Both the position numbers and the translations under genes were made by a program. The notes below the pieces were generated by a model. That model saw only the letters and a program-made list of their open reading frames with translations. It was not told where the DNA came from and did not search any database. From an uncultured Collinsella sp. (GTDB lineage: Bacteria; Actinomycetota; Coriobacteriia; Coriobacteriales; Coriobacteriaceae): a DNA stretch of 7,123 nt. Shown here one piece after another: positions 1-5,984 of this stretch (position 1 is the first letter of the stretch; each line of letters begins with the position of its first letter). The stretch is from contig CALKBB010000343.1 of assembly GCA_937989795.1 (NCBI GenBank), forward strand, positions 1 through 7,123, written 5' to 3'.

Positions 1-369
1 CCGCACGGCCTCCGAGCGCTTCAACGCCACGCGGATCCGTGCGAACAGCTCCTCAATCGCAAACGGCTTGGTCAGGTAATCGTCGGCGCCGGCATCGAGC
101 CCGGCCACCTTGTCCATCACGGCATCGCGCGCGGTGACCATTATCACCGGCACATCCTTGTGCTTGCGGACGCGCCGCAGGACCTCCATGCCGTTGAGCT
201 GCGGCAACAGCACATCGAGCAGAATAAGATCGTAGTTGCGCTCCAGCGCCAGGTCCACGGCGGTGCGGCCATCGGCGGCGTGTTCCACCTGGTAGCCCTC
301 GTGCTCCAGCTCGAGCGTCACAAAGCGGGCGATTTTCTCCTCGTCCTCTACGATCAGGATCCGTGCCAT
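1..369 (-). CDS. OmpR/PhoB-type response regulator, receiver domain (partial)
   Basis: This is the N-terminal 123 codons of a two-component response regulator; the rest lies beyond the left window edge. The visible part is a complete CheY-like receiver domain. It starts MARILIVEDEE, with acidic pocket residues E8 and D9, phospho-acceptor D52 in LILLDVLLP, switch threonine T79 in MVTAR, Y98, and the conserved lysine K101 in the LTKPF motif. The end of the domain (EELFARIRVALKR) is typical of OmpR/PhoB proteins, so a winged-helix DNA-binding domain is expected off the edge; that part is inferred. A partner histidine kinase might follow but cannot be seen. The start at 369 lies 18 nt after the stop of the upstream UBA/DUF4342 gene, with a weak G-rich ribosome site, so the two are probably co-transcribed. 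The regulated genes cannot be told from the sequence. Confidence 0.93.
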   Translation of the reverse strand, partial: MARILIVEDEEKIARFVTLELEHEGYQVEHAADGRTAVDLALERNYDLILLDVLLPQLNGMEVLRRVRKHKDVPVIMVTARDAVMDKVAGLDAGADDYLTKPFAIEELFARIRVALKRSEAVR

Positions 370-387
370 GCGTGCCCCCGTTTGCGA

Positions 388-930
388 TTACTTGTCGTCG
401 TTCAGATTTTGCTTGATGTCGTTCGCGGCGTCGGCGGCGTGATCCATAAGGTTGTTGATGCTGCCGGGCACGTCGCCGTCGCTATCGATGCGGTAACGCA
501 TGCCAAAGAACAGGCCGATCAGTATCAGCCATATCGTGGCGCCCCAGGCAAACAGGGCGATGATGGGGATCAGGATGGGGATGTTGAGGATGATTGCATC
601 GCGGCGCGTGGCGATAAACTTGGTGTCCAGGCTCAGGCGGAAGAGCTTTTTGAGGTACTCCCATACGCTGTCCATCTTCTTGGAGAAGTCGGTCTTTTCG
701 CTCGACTTCTCGTAGGCGGCCTGCGCGGCGACCATCTCGGCCGAGGGTTCGTCGACCGGCGCGGACTCGGTGGCGGCGTGCGCCGACGTGGTCTGGGTCT
801 TGCCTTGCGACTCGAGCCAAATGATGGCGTCCAAAACGTTGCCGTCGGCGGCGTCGAGCGCGGCTTTGGCATCGGTGTAGCTTACGTTGCACTTGGTGCG
901 GATGGTTTCAACTTTTTCGAGGTCGTCCAT
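388..930 (-). CDS. UBA/TS-N-like plus DUF4342-like small membrane protein
   Basis: A 180-residue protein in three parts. Residues about 4-44 form a three-helix UBA/TS-N-like module resembling the N-terminus of elongation factor Ts (VETIRTKCNVSY, then AKAALDAADGN and AIIWLESQGK). Residues about 45-85 are an acidic, Ala/Ser/Glu-rich linker. Residues about 86-150 match the look of DUF4342: a basic stretch (FIATRRDAIILNIP) leading into a hydrophobic segment at about 113-143, probably one membrane helix or a hairpin, then GMRYRI. The tail is amphipathic and charged. DUF4342 proteins are common in Firmicutes and Actinobacteria but have no settled function. The UBA-like head suggests protein or ribosome binding, which is inference only. 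The start at 930 is supported by AAAGGA at 937-942, six bases upstream. It is the first gene of a probable operon with the response regulator, hinting at a role in envelope signalling. Confidence 0.87.
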   Translation of the reverse strand: MDDLEKVETIRTKCNVSYTDAKAALDAADGNVLDAIIWLESQGKTQTTSAHAATESAPVDEPSAEMVAAQAAYEKSSEKTDFSKKMDSVWEYLKKLFRLSLDTKFIATRRDAIILNIPILIPIIALFAWGATIWLILIGLFFGMRYRIDSDGDVPGSINNLMDHAADAANDIKQNLNDDK

Positions 931-1048
931 GACCTGTCCTTTCGTTCGATGGGCGCGACGCCGGGCGATCTGCCCGGGCGCGAGCGTTGCGTTCGGCGGC
1001 CTGCGTTGCGCGGCGCCGCCCCGCCCTTGGTCGAACTCTATAGTGCAG

Positions 1049-1076
1049 GTTATAGATTAAGCGATTCTTGAGCCAA
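1049..1076 (-). promoter_or_regulatory. Candidate promoter for the UBA/DUF4342-response regulator operon
   Basis: On the minus strand TTGGCT (1071-1076) and TATAAC (1049-1054) are separated by 16 nt. Both fit sigma-70-type boxes moderately well. The start of transcription would lie near 1042, giving a GC-rich leader of about 110 nt before the start codon at 930. It is the only AT-rich patch upstream of the operon. There is no experimental support. Confidence 0.4.
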
Positions 1077-1288
1077 GATTAACGTTGGATGAGTTTTTGG
1101 GTAGCGGTGGGAAAAGTATTAGACCTCGATAGCGGGGGATGTGGTGCCGGTGCAAAACGGCGTCAAAGGTTGGTCGAGCAGGCGGTTTCTCCATTGATGT
1201 CCGCACAGCATGTGACACTTACCCTGCCGCCCCGCTCTGCCGCGGCGGCATGCGTCTGAACAACGACTCTCTAAGGAGTTCGATACCG
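1077..1288. other. Intergenic region between divergent genes
   Basis: This stretch separates the leftward operon from the rightward small membrane protein. With the leader at 931-1048 it forms a gene-free region of about 360 nt. I see no convincing coding region, RNA gene or terminator. An open frame from 1139 runs into the small membrane protein in frame, but its upstream part lacks a ribosome site and has no protein-like pattern. A TTGATG hexamer at 1194-1199 could be a -35 box, but no good -10 box follows. Confidence 0.5.
1273..1278 (+). promoter_or_regulatory. Ribosome binding site of the small membrane protein
   Basis: AAGGAG lies 10 nt before the ATG at 1289. It decides that start over the upstream in-frame ATGs at 1139 and 1250, which have no such site. 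Confidence 0.75.
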
Positions 1289-1528
1289 ATGAGTGACAAC
1301 GCAAAGCATCTCGCAAAGAAGTGCGTAAAGGACGCGGGGCCGTGCCTCGCGCTGTGCGTAGCCGGCGCAGCGGTCGCGCTGCTGGCTGTTCTGGGGCCGT
1401 TCGACGTGCTCCGAAGTGCCAGCTTTCTGCATGTTTGCATGGCTCTTGCCGGCGCCACGATGACCGGCGGCGTGCTCGATCTGATCTTTTGGGTGTTTGA
1501 CCCGTTTGGATGGAAGAGCGAGGGGTAG
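1289..1528 (+). CDS. Small two-helix membrane protein, unknown function
   Basis: A 79-residue protein I do not recognise. A short polar and basic N-terminus (SDNAKHLAKKCVKDAG) is followed by a hydrophobic helix at about 18-37 (CLALCVAGAAVALLAVLGPF), a short turn (DVLRSAS), and a second hydrophobic helix at about 46-70 ending in LIFWVF. The C-terminus DPFGWKSEG is short and polar. Three cysteines (12, 19, 23) lie at or in the first helix and a fourth (50) begins the second. The positive charges before the first helix suggest that the N-terminus faces the cytoplasm, so both ends would be inside. The start is chosen from the AAGGAG site at 1273. The gene stands alone on the plus strand, 85 nt before the displaced start of the phosphoesterase, with no clear terminator between them. 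Confidence 0.7.
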   Translation: MSDNAKHLAKKCVKDAGPCLALCVAGAAVALLAVLGPFDVLRSASFLHVCMALAGATMTGGVLDLIFWVFDPFGWKSEG

Positions 1529-1613
1529 GTCCCAAAGGATGGAAGGGCTGGAACGGTTGACTTAGTGATCGTGCAGAATGTGGGCTAGCGACTTACAGGG
1601 AAGTGGTGATCCG

Positions 1614-1654
1614 ATGACGGTCTATGTGAGGGCGATATTCACGGCGGCGTCGAC
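1614..1654 (+). pseudogene. Displaced 5' end of the metallophosphoesterase (apparent 1-nt deletion)
   Basis: The ATG at 1614 begins MTVYV, a typical phosphoesterase first strand, but in this frame it reads on as nonsense and stops at 1692-1694. From 1631 the frame of the downstream gene reads GDIHGGVDMQK, the metal-binding motif I. That frame has a stop at 1607-1609 and no ATG, GTG or TTG before 1655. Adding one base near 1628-1631 (for example GTG ACG GGC in place of GTGAGGGC) would join MTVYV to GDIHGG. I read this as a single-base deletion or an assembly error. The junction contains no canonical slippery heptamer for programmed frameshifting. Confidence 0.72.
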
Positions 1655-2338
1655 ATGCAAAAGCTTCGCGACTGGGATCTTGGGGATGGTCTGACAAGTG
1701 ACGACTATCTCATCATCGCGGGCGACTTTGGCTTTCCGTGGGATTTCTCTGCCGAGGAATGTGCCGACATCGCCTGGCTGGAGTCGCGCCCCTATACCGT
1801 GCTGTTTGTCGACGGCAACCACGAGCGTTTCGATCACTGGTCGGAGCGCCCCATGGAGCTGTGGCACGGCGGCCTGACGCAGCGTCTGTCGGACACCTCG
1901 CCCATCCGACGCCTGACGCGCGGTGAGGTTTTTGAGCTCGACGGCTCAACGATCTTTACCATGGGCGGCGCCACGAGCGTGGATAAGGAATACCGCATTC
2001 CGTATTCCAGCTGGTGGCCGCAGGAGCTGCCGGACGAGCGCAACTTTGAGGAGGCGCGGGCAAAGCTCGACAGCGTGGGTTGGAAGGTCGACTATGCGAT
2101 CACCCATACCTGCTCCACGCGCATGCTTTCGCCCACGCTTTACCCGGCACCTGGCTGGAATTATCCCGATGTCGATCGACTCACCACGTTTTTCGACGAG
2201 CTGGAGGACCACCTGGACTACAAGCGCTGGTACTACGGGCATTTTCATCGTGACGCCAACCCAGCCGAGTGCCACACCGTGCTCTACGACTGTATTGTCC
2301 GCCTGGGCGACGAACTCCAGCCCTGGGATGTCGCGTAG
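1655..2338 (+). CDS. Calcineurin-like metallophosphoesterase, probably frameshifted at its 5' end
   Basis: A 227-residue open frame carrying most of a calcineurin-like phosphoesterase, a family that hydrolyses phosphomono- or diesters with a two-metal centre. Visible motifs are LIIAGDFG (D24, motif II), VDGNHERFD (N55, H56, motif III), YAITHTC (motif IV histidine) and YYGHFHRD (H196, H198, motif V). Motif I (GDIHG, with metal ligands Asp and His) is encoded just upstream at 1631-1645 in the same frame but has no start codon. Starting at 1655 would therefore remove two metal ligands and probably give an inactive protein. With the lost 5' end restored from 1614 the length would be about 241 residues, a normal size. 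The substrate is unknown. The 3' end converges on the GluQRS gene with only 15 nt between stop codons and no obvious terminator. Confidence 0.85.
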   Translation: MQKLRDWDLGDGLTSDDYLIIAGDFGFPWDFSAEECADIAWLESRPYTVLFVDGNHERFDHWSERPMELWHGGLTQRLSDTSPIRRLTRGEVFELDGSTIFTMGGATSVDKEYRIPYSSWWPQELPDERNFEEARAKLDSVGWKVDYAITHTCSTRMLSPTLYPAPGWNYPDVDRLTTFFDELEDHLDYKRWYYGHFHRDANPAECHTVLYDCIVRLGDELQPWDVA

Positions 2339-2353
2339 GGGCGGGGTGGCTGG

Positions 2354-3355
2354 CTACTCGACCGTTACAGTGATGTTTTCCCGATGCGTGCGGATAACAT
2401 CCCAGCTAAAGTGCTCGACCAGCTGCTCGGCAGAGCGCGGTGTGGCGTCCGGCGCGATGCCTGTTTGCCCGGCGAGCCAGCCCAGTAGTGCCTCGGGCGC
2501 GCCAAAGCGGGTGCGGAGCTCGCCCAGGTCCAGGTCGCGGTCGCGCTTGGAAAGGCGGCGGCCATCCGGCGACATGAGCAGCGGAATGTGCGCGTAGTGC
2601 GGCGTGGGAAGTTCCAGCAAATGCTGCAGGTAGATTTGGCGCGGCGTGGAGCCCAGCAGATCGCATCCGCGCACGACCTCGGTGACGCCCATGGCAGCGT
2701 CGTCGACCACCACGGCTAGCTGGTAGGCAAAAACGCCGTCGCTGCGGCGCACCAAAACGTCGCCGCATTCGGTGGCGAGTGCTTCGCATTGGGCTCCATA
2801 CGTGCGGTCCACGAATTCGATCACATCGTTTGCGAGGTCGTCGACGGCGGGTACGCGCAGGCGCGTGGCCGGAGCGCGCAGAGCGCTGCGGCGGGCAACC
2901 TCCTCGGCAGAAAGGTCTCGGCAGGCGGCGCGGTAGATGGGCGTGCCGTCGCTCGCGTGCGGCGCGCTCGCGGCGTGGAGTTCGGCACGCGTGCAAAAAC
3001 AAGGATAGGTGAGGCCGGCGTCTTGCAGCTGACGCAGGGCGTCCTCGTACAGATCCAGGCGATCGTGCTGGTAGTAGGGGCCTTCGTCCCATTCCAGTCC
3101 CAGCCAGGCCAGGTCGTCAATCAATTGAGTGGCAAGTTCCGGGCGCTTGCAGCGATCGTCCAGGTCCTCGATGCGCAGCACGATGCTGCCGCCTTGGCTG
3201 CGGGCCGAAAGCCACGAGCACAGGCAGCTGAACACGTTGCCCAAGTGCATACGGCCCGAGGGCGACGGGGCAAAGCGGCCCACGACGGGGGTGGGCGCTG
3301 CCGTTGCTGGTGCGTCCGCGGCGTGTGTTGCTATGTTGCGTGCGTTGATATCCAT
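2354..3355 (-). CDS. gluQ: Glutamyl-Q tRNA(Asp) synthetase (GluQRS)
   Basis: A 333-residue paralogue of the catalytic half of glutamyl-tRNA synthetase. The family activates glutamate and attaches it to the queuosine at position 34 of tRNA(Asp) in the cytoplasm. Class I features are clear: FAPSPSGRMHLGN at about 28-40 (HIGH-type), LRIEDLDDRC at 60-69, and LSKRDRD at about 268-274 (KMSKS-type). The CxC of PCFC (C119, C121), with Y141 and C145 in YRAAC, forms the zinc-binding pattern typical of GluQRS. There is no anticodon-binding domain, as expected. An open frame continues upstream to 3640 but reads as non-protein sequence through a hairpin; the start at 3355 leaves about 23 residues before the catalytic core. 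No ribosome site precedes this ATG, and a TATACT box sits seven bases upstream, so the mRNA may be leaderless. Confidence 0.93.
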   Translation of the reverse strand: MDINARNIATHAADAPATAAPTPVVGRFAPSPSGRMHLGNVFSCLCSWLSARSQGGSIVLRIEDLDDRCKRPELATQLIDDLAWLGLEWDEGPYYQHDRLDLYEDALRQLQDAGLTYPCFCTRAELHAASAPHASDGTPIYRAACRDLSAEEVARRSALRAPATRLRVPAVDDLANDVIEFVDRTYGAQCEALATECGDVLVRRSDGVFAYQLAVVVDDAAMGVTEVVRGCDLLGSTPRQIYLQHLLELPTPHYAHIPLLMSPDGRRLSKRDRDLDLGELRTRFGAPEALLGWLAGQTGIAPDATPRSAEQLVEHFSWDVIRTHRENITVTVE

Positions 3356-3362
3356 GCGGACG

Positions 3363-3368
3363 AGTATA
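3363..3368 (-). promoter_or_regulatory. Candidate -10 box for a leaderless gluQ transcript
   Basis: TATACT on the minus strand ends seven bases before the gluQ ATG at 3355. This spacing would put the transcription start at or next to the A of the start codon. Leaderless genes with a TANNNT box 6-7 nt before the start are well known in Actinobacteria. The -35 region is poor. Confidence 0.45.
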
Positions 3369-3491
3369 GCGCGGGGCTTGGCAGGGAAGGCGTTGCTGCG
3401 CTCACAAGTTGGCGGCGGTACGCATTGCGCACGGTGGGTTTGCGGCTCAAGGTCTCGATCGCTGCGTACCGACTTAGCCTCACAAACGACA

Positions 3492-3527
3492 GAAACCCCG
3501 GCAGCTCTTCGCAACTGCCGGGGTTTC
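3492..3527 (-). terminator. Perfect 13-bp GC-rich hairpin, terminator-like
   Basis: Arms 3492-3504 and 3515-3527 are exact reverse complements (GAAACCCCGGCAG and its partner) around a 10-nt loop. On the minus strand the stem ends in GGGGTTTC and runs into TGTCGTTTGTG, a weak U-rich tail; on the plus strand the next bases are GC- and A-rich. It therefore fits a terminator or attenuator for leftward transcription better. No leftward protein gene lies upstream of it, so it would end a non-coding RNA or act within a long gluQ leader. Confidence 0.55.
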
Positions 3528-3669
3528 CGCGGAAAAGGGGGACATGATCCTCGAGCGAACGGCAAAGGGGCAAACCGTTTTCGCTCAACTGCTTTATGCC
3601 CCTCGGCTGGCGGCTCAATCAGCGCGTGCCGCGCCCACACAAAGCCGCTACACCTGTGACGGAGCTGTG
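3492..3669 (-). ncRNA. Possible structured RNA (small RNA or leader) upstream of gluQ
   Basis: Between a candidate leftward promoter (3676-3703) and the hairpin at 3492-3527 lies about 140 nt with several complementary pairs and no credible protein. On the minus strand these are an AGCGGCT/AGCCGC stem holding a GCGCG-GCA-CGCGC hairpin, then GAGCGAAAACGG paired with CCGTTCGCTC with a small bulge. GGGGCA and TGCCCC can pair as an alternative, overlapping the second stem. The layout suits either a small RNA of about 175 nt or a switchable leader. I do not recognise a known family; no T-box, cobalamin or SRP RNA motifs are seen. This is inference from pairing by eye. Confidence 0.33.
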
Positions 3670-3675
3670 AAGTGG

Positions 3676-3703
3676 TATCTATTGCCGGGGCGGGCTATGC
3701 CAA
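3676..3703 (-). promoter_or_regulatory. Candidate leftward promoter for the structured RNA
   Basis: On the minus strand TTGGCA (3698-3703, five of six to the -35 consensus) is followed after 16 nt by TAGATA (3676-3681, three of six to the -10 consensus). Transcription would start near 3669 and run toward gluQ. The 43-bp repeat begins only four bases upstream of the -35 box. Confidence 0.33.
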
Positions 3704-3706
3704 GGG

Positions 3707-3749
3707 TGTCCCTAATGACTAGTCATTTAAGAACGTCCCCAATGACTAG
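3707..3749. repeat. 43-bp GTCCCC-palindrome repeat, copy 1
   Basis: This matches 5896-5938 at 39 of 43 positions in the same orientation. It contains the perfect 14-bp palindrome AATGACTAGTCATT (3713-3726), then TAAGAAC, then a second GTCCCC followed by a truncated copy of the palindrome (AATGACTAG). The two copies flank the DUF2207 gene. It looks like a REP-type dispersed palindromic element rather than a transposon end. Confidence 0.85.
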
Positions 3750-3857
3750 CTGCCGGGGTGCGGGTGTGACTTTCATCCCGTTTGGCGCTCCGGTCGCCTA
3801 GATGTTCGCCATGCGTACCCGCAAACGTGGGACAATGGCGCTGTTGGTTTTACAGAC

Positions 3858-3863
3858 AAAGGA
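3858..3863 (+). promoter_or_regulatory. Ribosome binding site of the DUF2207 gene
   Basis: AAAGGA lies seven bases before the ATG at 3871. It fixes that start over the in-frame ATGs at 3802, 3811 and 3835, and places the signal peptide at the true N-terminus. Confidence 0.8.
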
Positions 3864-3870
3864 TGTGCCT

Positions 3871-5814
3871 ATGAACACCCTCGCCGCCAAAGTCAGCCGG
3901 CAGCGCCACCTGTTTGCGCGATTCGCTTCCGTCTGCGTGCTCGTCGCGCTCGCGTTGTTGCTGCTGCCTGTCGCCGCGCACGCCGACGGCTACTCCATGA
4001 CCCAAACCTATATCGGCGCCACGGTCGAGGCCGACGGCTCGCTGACCGTTGTCGAGGGGCGCCAGTTTGATTTCGATGACGACATCAACGGCGTGTTTTG
4101 GGAGATCAATACGGGCACCAACCAGCAGGGCGGTACGGCGGGTGTCGATGTGCTGAGCGTCGAGGAGGAGGACACCGCGTTCAACAAAGTCGATAGCGCG
4201 AACAAGGGTGACTCTGGCGTCTATACGGTCGAGCAGACTGGTGACGGCGTAAAGATCAAGGTTTTCAGCCCCCACGAGAGCGGCGATAGCGCGATCTATT
4301 ACGTGAGCTACACCATGACCGGTGCGGTTATGAACTGGGCCGATACCGCCGAGCTCTATTGGAAATTCGTGGGCGACGGCTGGTCCGCGGATTCCGATGA
4401 CGTCGAGATGGAAGTGCACTTCGCAAATGCCGCTGCCGGGACGGCGGCCGTCAAGGGCGATAACTTCCGCGCGTGGGGCCACGGTCCGCTGACGGGTGAC
4501 GTATCGCTCGATGCGGACGAACCCATGGTCACCTATACCATTCCCTGCGTGCATCAGGGCGAATTCGCCGAGGCACGCATCGCCTTCCCCAGCGACTGGG
4601 TGCCGCAGCTTGCCGCCTCGGGCGAAGAACGCATGTCAACGATCCTGGGCGAAGAGAAGGAATGGGCCGACGAAGCTAACGCCCGCCGCGCTCACGCTCG
4701 CATGATTGCCAATGTACTTGCCGTGCTAAGTGTTGTCGCGGCGGTGGCCTTTACCGGCACAATCGTTGTGCTCAAGCTGCGCCGCCGCAAGCCAAAGCCG
4801 CTTTTCCAGGACGAATATTTCCGCGATGTGCCTTCGGCCGACCATCCCGCCGTGCTTTCGGCCCTCATGAGCTGGAACGAGGTGCCCGATCAGGCATATA
4901 TCGCCACGCTCATGAAGCTCACCGACGACCGTGTGATCAAGCTGGAGCAGGCGACCGTGACCAAGGCCAAGAAAGGCCTGATGGGGCGTGAAAAAGAAGA
5001 GCAGACGTATCGCGTGACGGTGAGTGATGCGGGCTGGAAGTCGGCCAAGGGCATTGACCGCATGGTGCTCAAGGTCTTCTTTGCCGGTGCTAAGCCCGAC
5101 GAGAACGGCGATCGCTCGCGCACGTTTGACGAGCTGCAGCACTACGTCAAGCAGCACGCTACGCCCGTGGGCGACAAGCTCGAGGACTATCAGAACACCG
5201 TTAAGGGCAAGCTGGCCGATAGCGAGTACGTTGCCTCGGACGGCATTGTCGCAATGGTGTTTTGCCTGGTTCTCGGTATTCTGATCGCCTGTGTTCCCGC
5301 GGGATCCATCTTCTTTACCGACGGCGCGCAGGCGAACATTGTCGCCGCGGTTATCTCGGTGCCGATTGTGCTGGTGGGTATTGGCGTGGGCCTTACGTTC
5401 CGCCGCTTTACGCCGGAGGGCGCCGAGGTGGCGGCTCGCTGCAAGGCGCTCAAGCATTGGCTTGAGGATTTCACGCGCCTAAAGGAAGCCGTTCCGGGCG
5501 ATTTGGTACTGTGGAATAAACTTCTGGTGATGGGTGCGGCGCTGGGCGTATCGAAGGAAGTCCTGCGTCAGCTTGCCGAGGCCGTGCCGCCCGAGGTGCG
5601 CGAGGCCGACGGTTTCTACGACAATTACCCCTGCTACTGGTGGTACTACCATCATTACGGTACCGAGTCGCCGCTCGATTCGTTCGATGACGTGTATCAC
5701 GAGAGCATCCGTGAGCTGGCTTCGAGTTCCGATAGCTCGAGCGGCGGCGGCGGTGGCGGCTTCTCGGGCGGCGGAGGCGGCGGCGTCGGCGGAGGCGGCG
5801 GCGGAACGTTCTAA
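3871..5814 (+). CDS. DUF2207 family membrane protein with poly-glycine tail
   Basis: A 647-residue membrane protein of the DUF2207 family, whose biochemical role is unknown. Residues 1-38 are a signal peptide: basic RQRHLFAR, a hydrophobic core, and cleavage after VAAHA. Residues about 39-275 form a beta-rich extracytoplasmic domain (VEADGSLTVVEGRQFDF, then NGVFWEI and YYVSYTMTGAV), the typical DUF2207 head. A membrane helix at about 278-302 ends in LRRRKPKP. The cytoplasmic part (about 303-455) is charged and carries LFQDEYFRDVPSADHPAVLSAL. Two more helices follow at about 458-482 and 489-510, then FRRFTPEG and a cytoplasmic domain. The last 23 residues are almost all glycine and end in GTF; Gly-rich tails are common in this family. 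The gene stands alone between two copies of a 43-bp repeat and ends at a strong terminator. I found no convincing promoter. Confidence 0.92.
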   Translation: MNTLAAKVSRQRHLFARFASVCVLVALALLLLPVAAHADGYSMTQTYIGATVEADGSLTVVEGRQFDFDDDINGVFWEINTGTNQQGGTAGVDVLSVEEEDTAFNKVDSANKGDSGVYTVEQTGDGVKIKVFSPHESGDSAIYYVSYTMTGAVMNWADTAELYWKFVGDGWSADSDDVEMEVHFANAAAGTAAVKGDNFRAWGHGPLTGDVSLDADEPMVTYTIPCVHQGEFAEARIAFPSDWVPQLAASGEERMSTILGEEKEWADEANARRAHARMIANVLAVLSVVAAVAFTGTIVVLKLRRRKPKPLFQDEYFRDVPSADHPAVLSALMSWNEVPDQAYIATLMKLTDDRVIKLEQATVTKAKKGLMGREKEEQTYRVTVSDAGWKSAKGIDRMVLKVFFAGAKPDENGDRSRTFDELQHYVKQHATPVGDKLEDYQNTVKGKLADSEYVASDGIVAMVFCLVLGILIACVPAGSIFFTDGAQANIVAAVISVPIVLVGIGVGLTFRRFTPEGAEVAARCKALKHWLEDFTRLKEAVPGDLVLWNKLLVMGAALGVSKEVLRQLAEAVPPEVREADGFYDNYPCYWWYYHHYGTESPLDSFDDVYHESIRELASSSDSSSGGGGGGFSGGGGGGVGGGGGGTF

Positions 5815-5828
5815 CGGTCGTAAATTAT

Positions 5829-5876
5829 GGGATGGGCTTTTCTCGACAGCCGTCGGGGAAAGCCCATCCCCTTTTT
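5829..5876 (+). terminator. Rho-independent terminator of the DUF2207 gene
   Basis: GGGATGGGCTTT (5829-5840) pairs perfectly with AAAGCCCATCCC (5859-5870). The interior adds CGAC/GTCG around an AGCC tetraloop, making one long hairpin. It is followed by CTTTTT (5871-5876). It begins 14 nt after the DUF2207 stop. Confidence 0.9.
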
Positions 5877-5895
5877 ACGCGCTACCTACGAAGAC

Positions 5896-5938
5896 TGTCC
5901 CCAGCGACTAGTCATTTAAGAACGTCCCCAACGACTAG
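5896..5938. repeat. 43-bp GTCCCC-palindrome repeat, copy 2
   Basis: A same-orientation copy of 3707-3749 with four mismatches, all transitions (T to C at three positions and A to G at one). These reduce the perfect palindrome from 14 to 8 bp (GACTAGTC). It lies 20 nt after the DUF2207 terminator and just before the IS110 element. Confidence 0.85.
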
Positions 5939-5952
5939 GTGCGGTTGCTGCC

Positions 5953-5977
5953 AAGGACCGTCCCCAAGTGCCGGCAC
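5953..5977. repeat. Related GTCCCC repeat with a GTGCCGGCAC palindrome, apparently cut short
   Basis: AAGGACC is followed by GTCCCCAA and then the perfect 10-bp palindrome GTGCCGGCAC (5968-5977). It shares GTCCCCAA plus palindrome with the 43-bp repeat but has a different palindromic core. If the full element were symmetric, TTGGGGAC would follow; instead the sequence changes to AGACGATATG. The break marks the likely left edge of the IS110 element. Confidence 0.6.
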
Positions 5978-5984
5978 AGACGAT

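Noticed and set aside
160..1071. 303-codon open frame on the plus strand
   Set aside because: It lies opposite the response regulator and the UBA/DUF4342 gene, both of which have recognisable motifs and start sites. The plus-strand product has no domain logic.
1139..1288. Upstream extension of the small membrane protein
   Set aside because: There is no ribosome site at 1139 or 1250, while AAGGAG at 1273 clearly serves the ATG at 1289.
1557..1590. Promoter starting with TTGACT before the phosphoesterase
   Set aside because: The -35-like hexamer is good, but no reasonable -10 box lies 16-19 nt downstream.
1626..1634. Programmed -1 frameshifting to express the phosphoesterase
   Set aside because: GTGAGGGCG is not a slippery X XXY YYZ heptamer and no clear stimulatory hairpin follows; a simple deletion is more likely.
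3356..3640. N-terminal extension of GluQRS by 95 codons
   Set aside because: The extra residues are unlike any GluQRS, run through a perfect 13-bp hairpin, and leave no ribosome site; the start at 3355 gives a normal length.
3541..3660. Possible tRNA in the structured region before gluQ
   Set aside because: No acceptor stem with a proper T-arm (GTTCRANYC) and anticodon arm could be placed on either strand.
3544..3801. 85-codon plus-strand open frame over the intergenic repeat
   Set aside because: It includes the 43-bp repeat, has no ribosome site and no protein-like composition.
3782..3870. Promoter for the DUF2207 gene
   Set aside because: GACAAT at 3831-3836 could be a -10 box, but no -35-like hexamer sits at a workable distance, so I did not list it.
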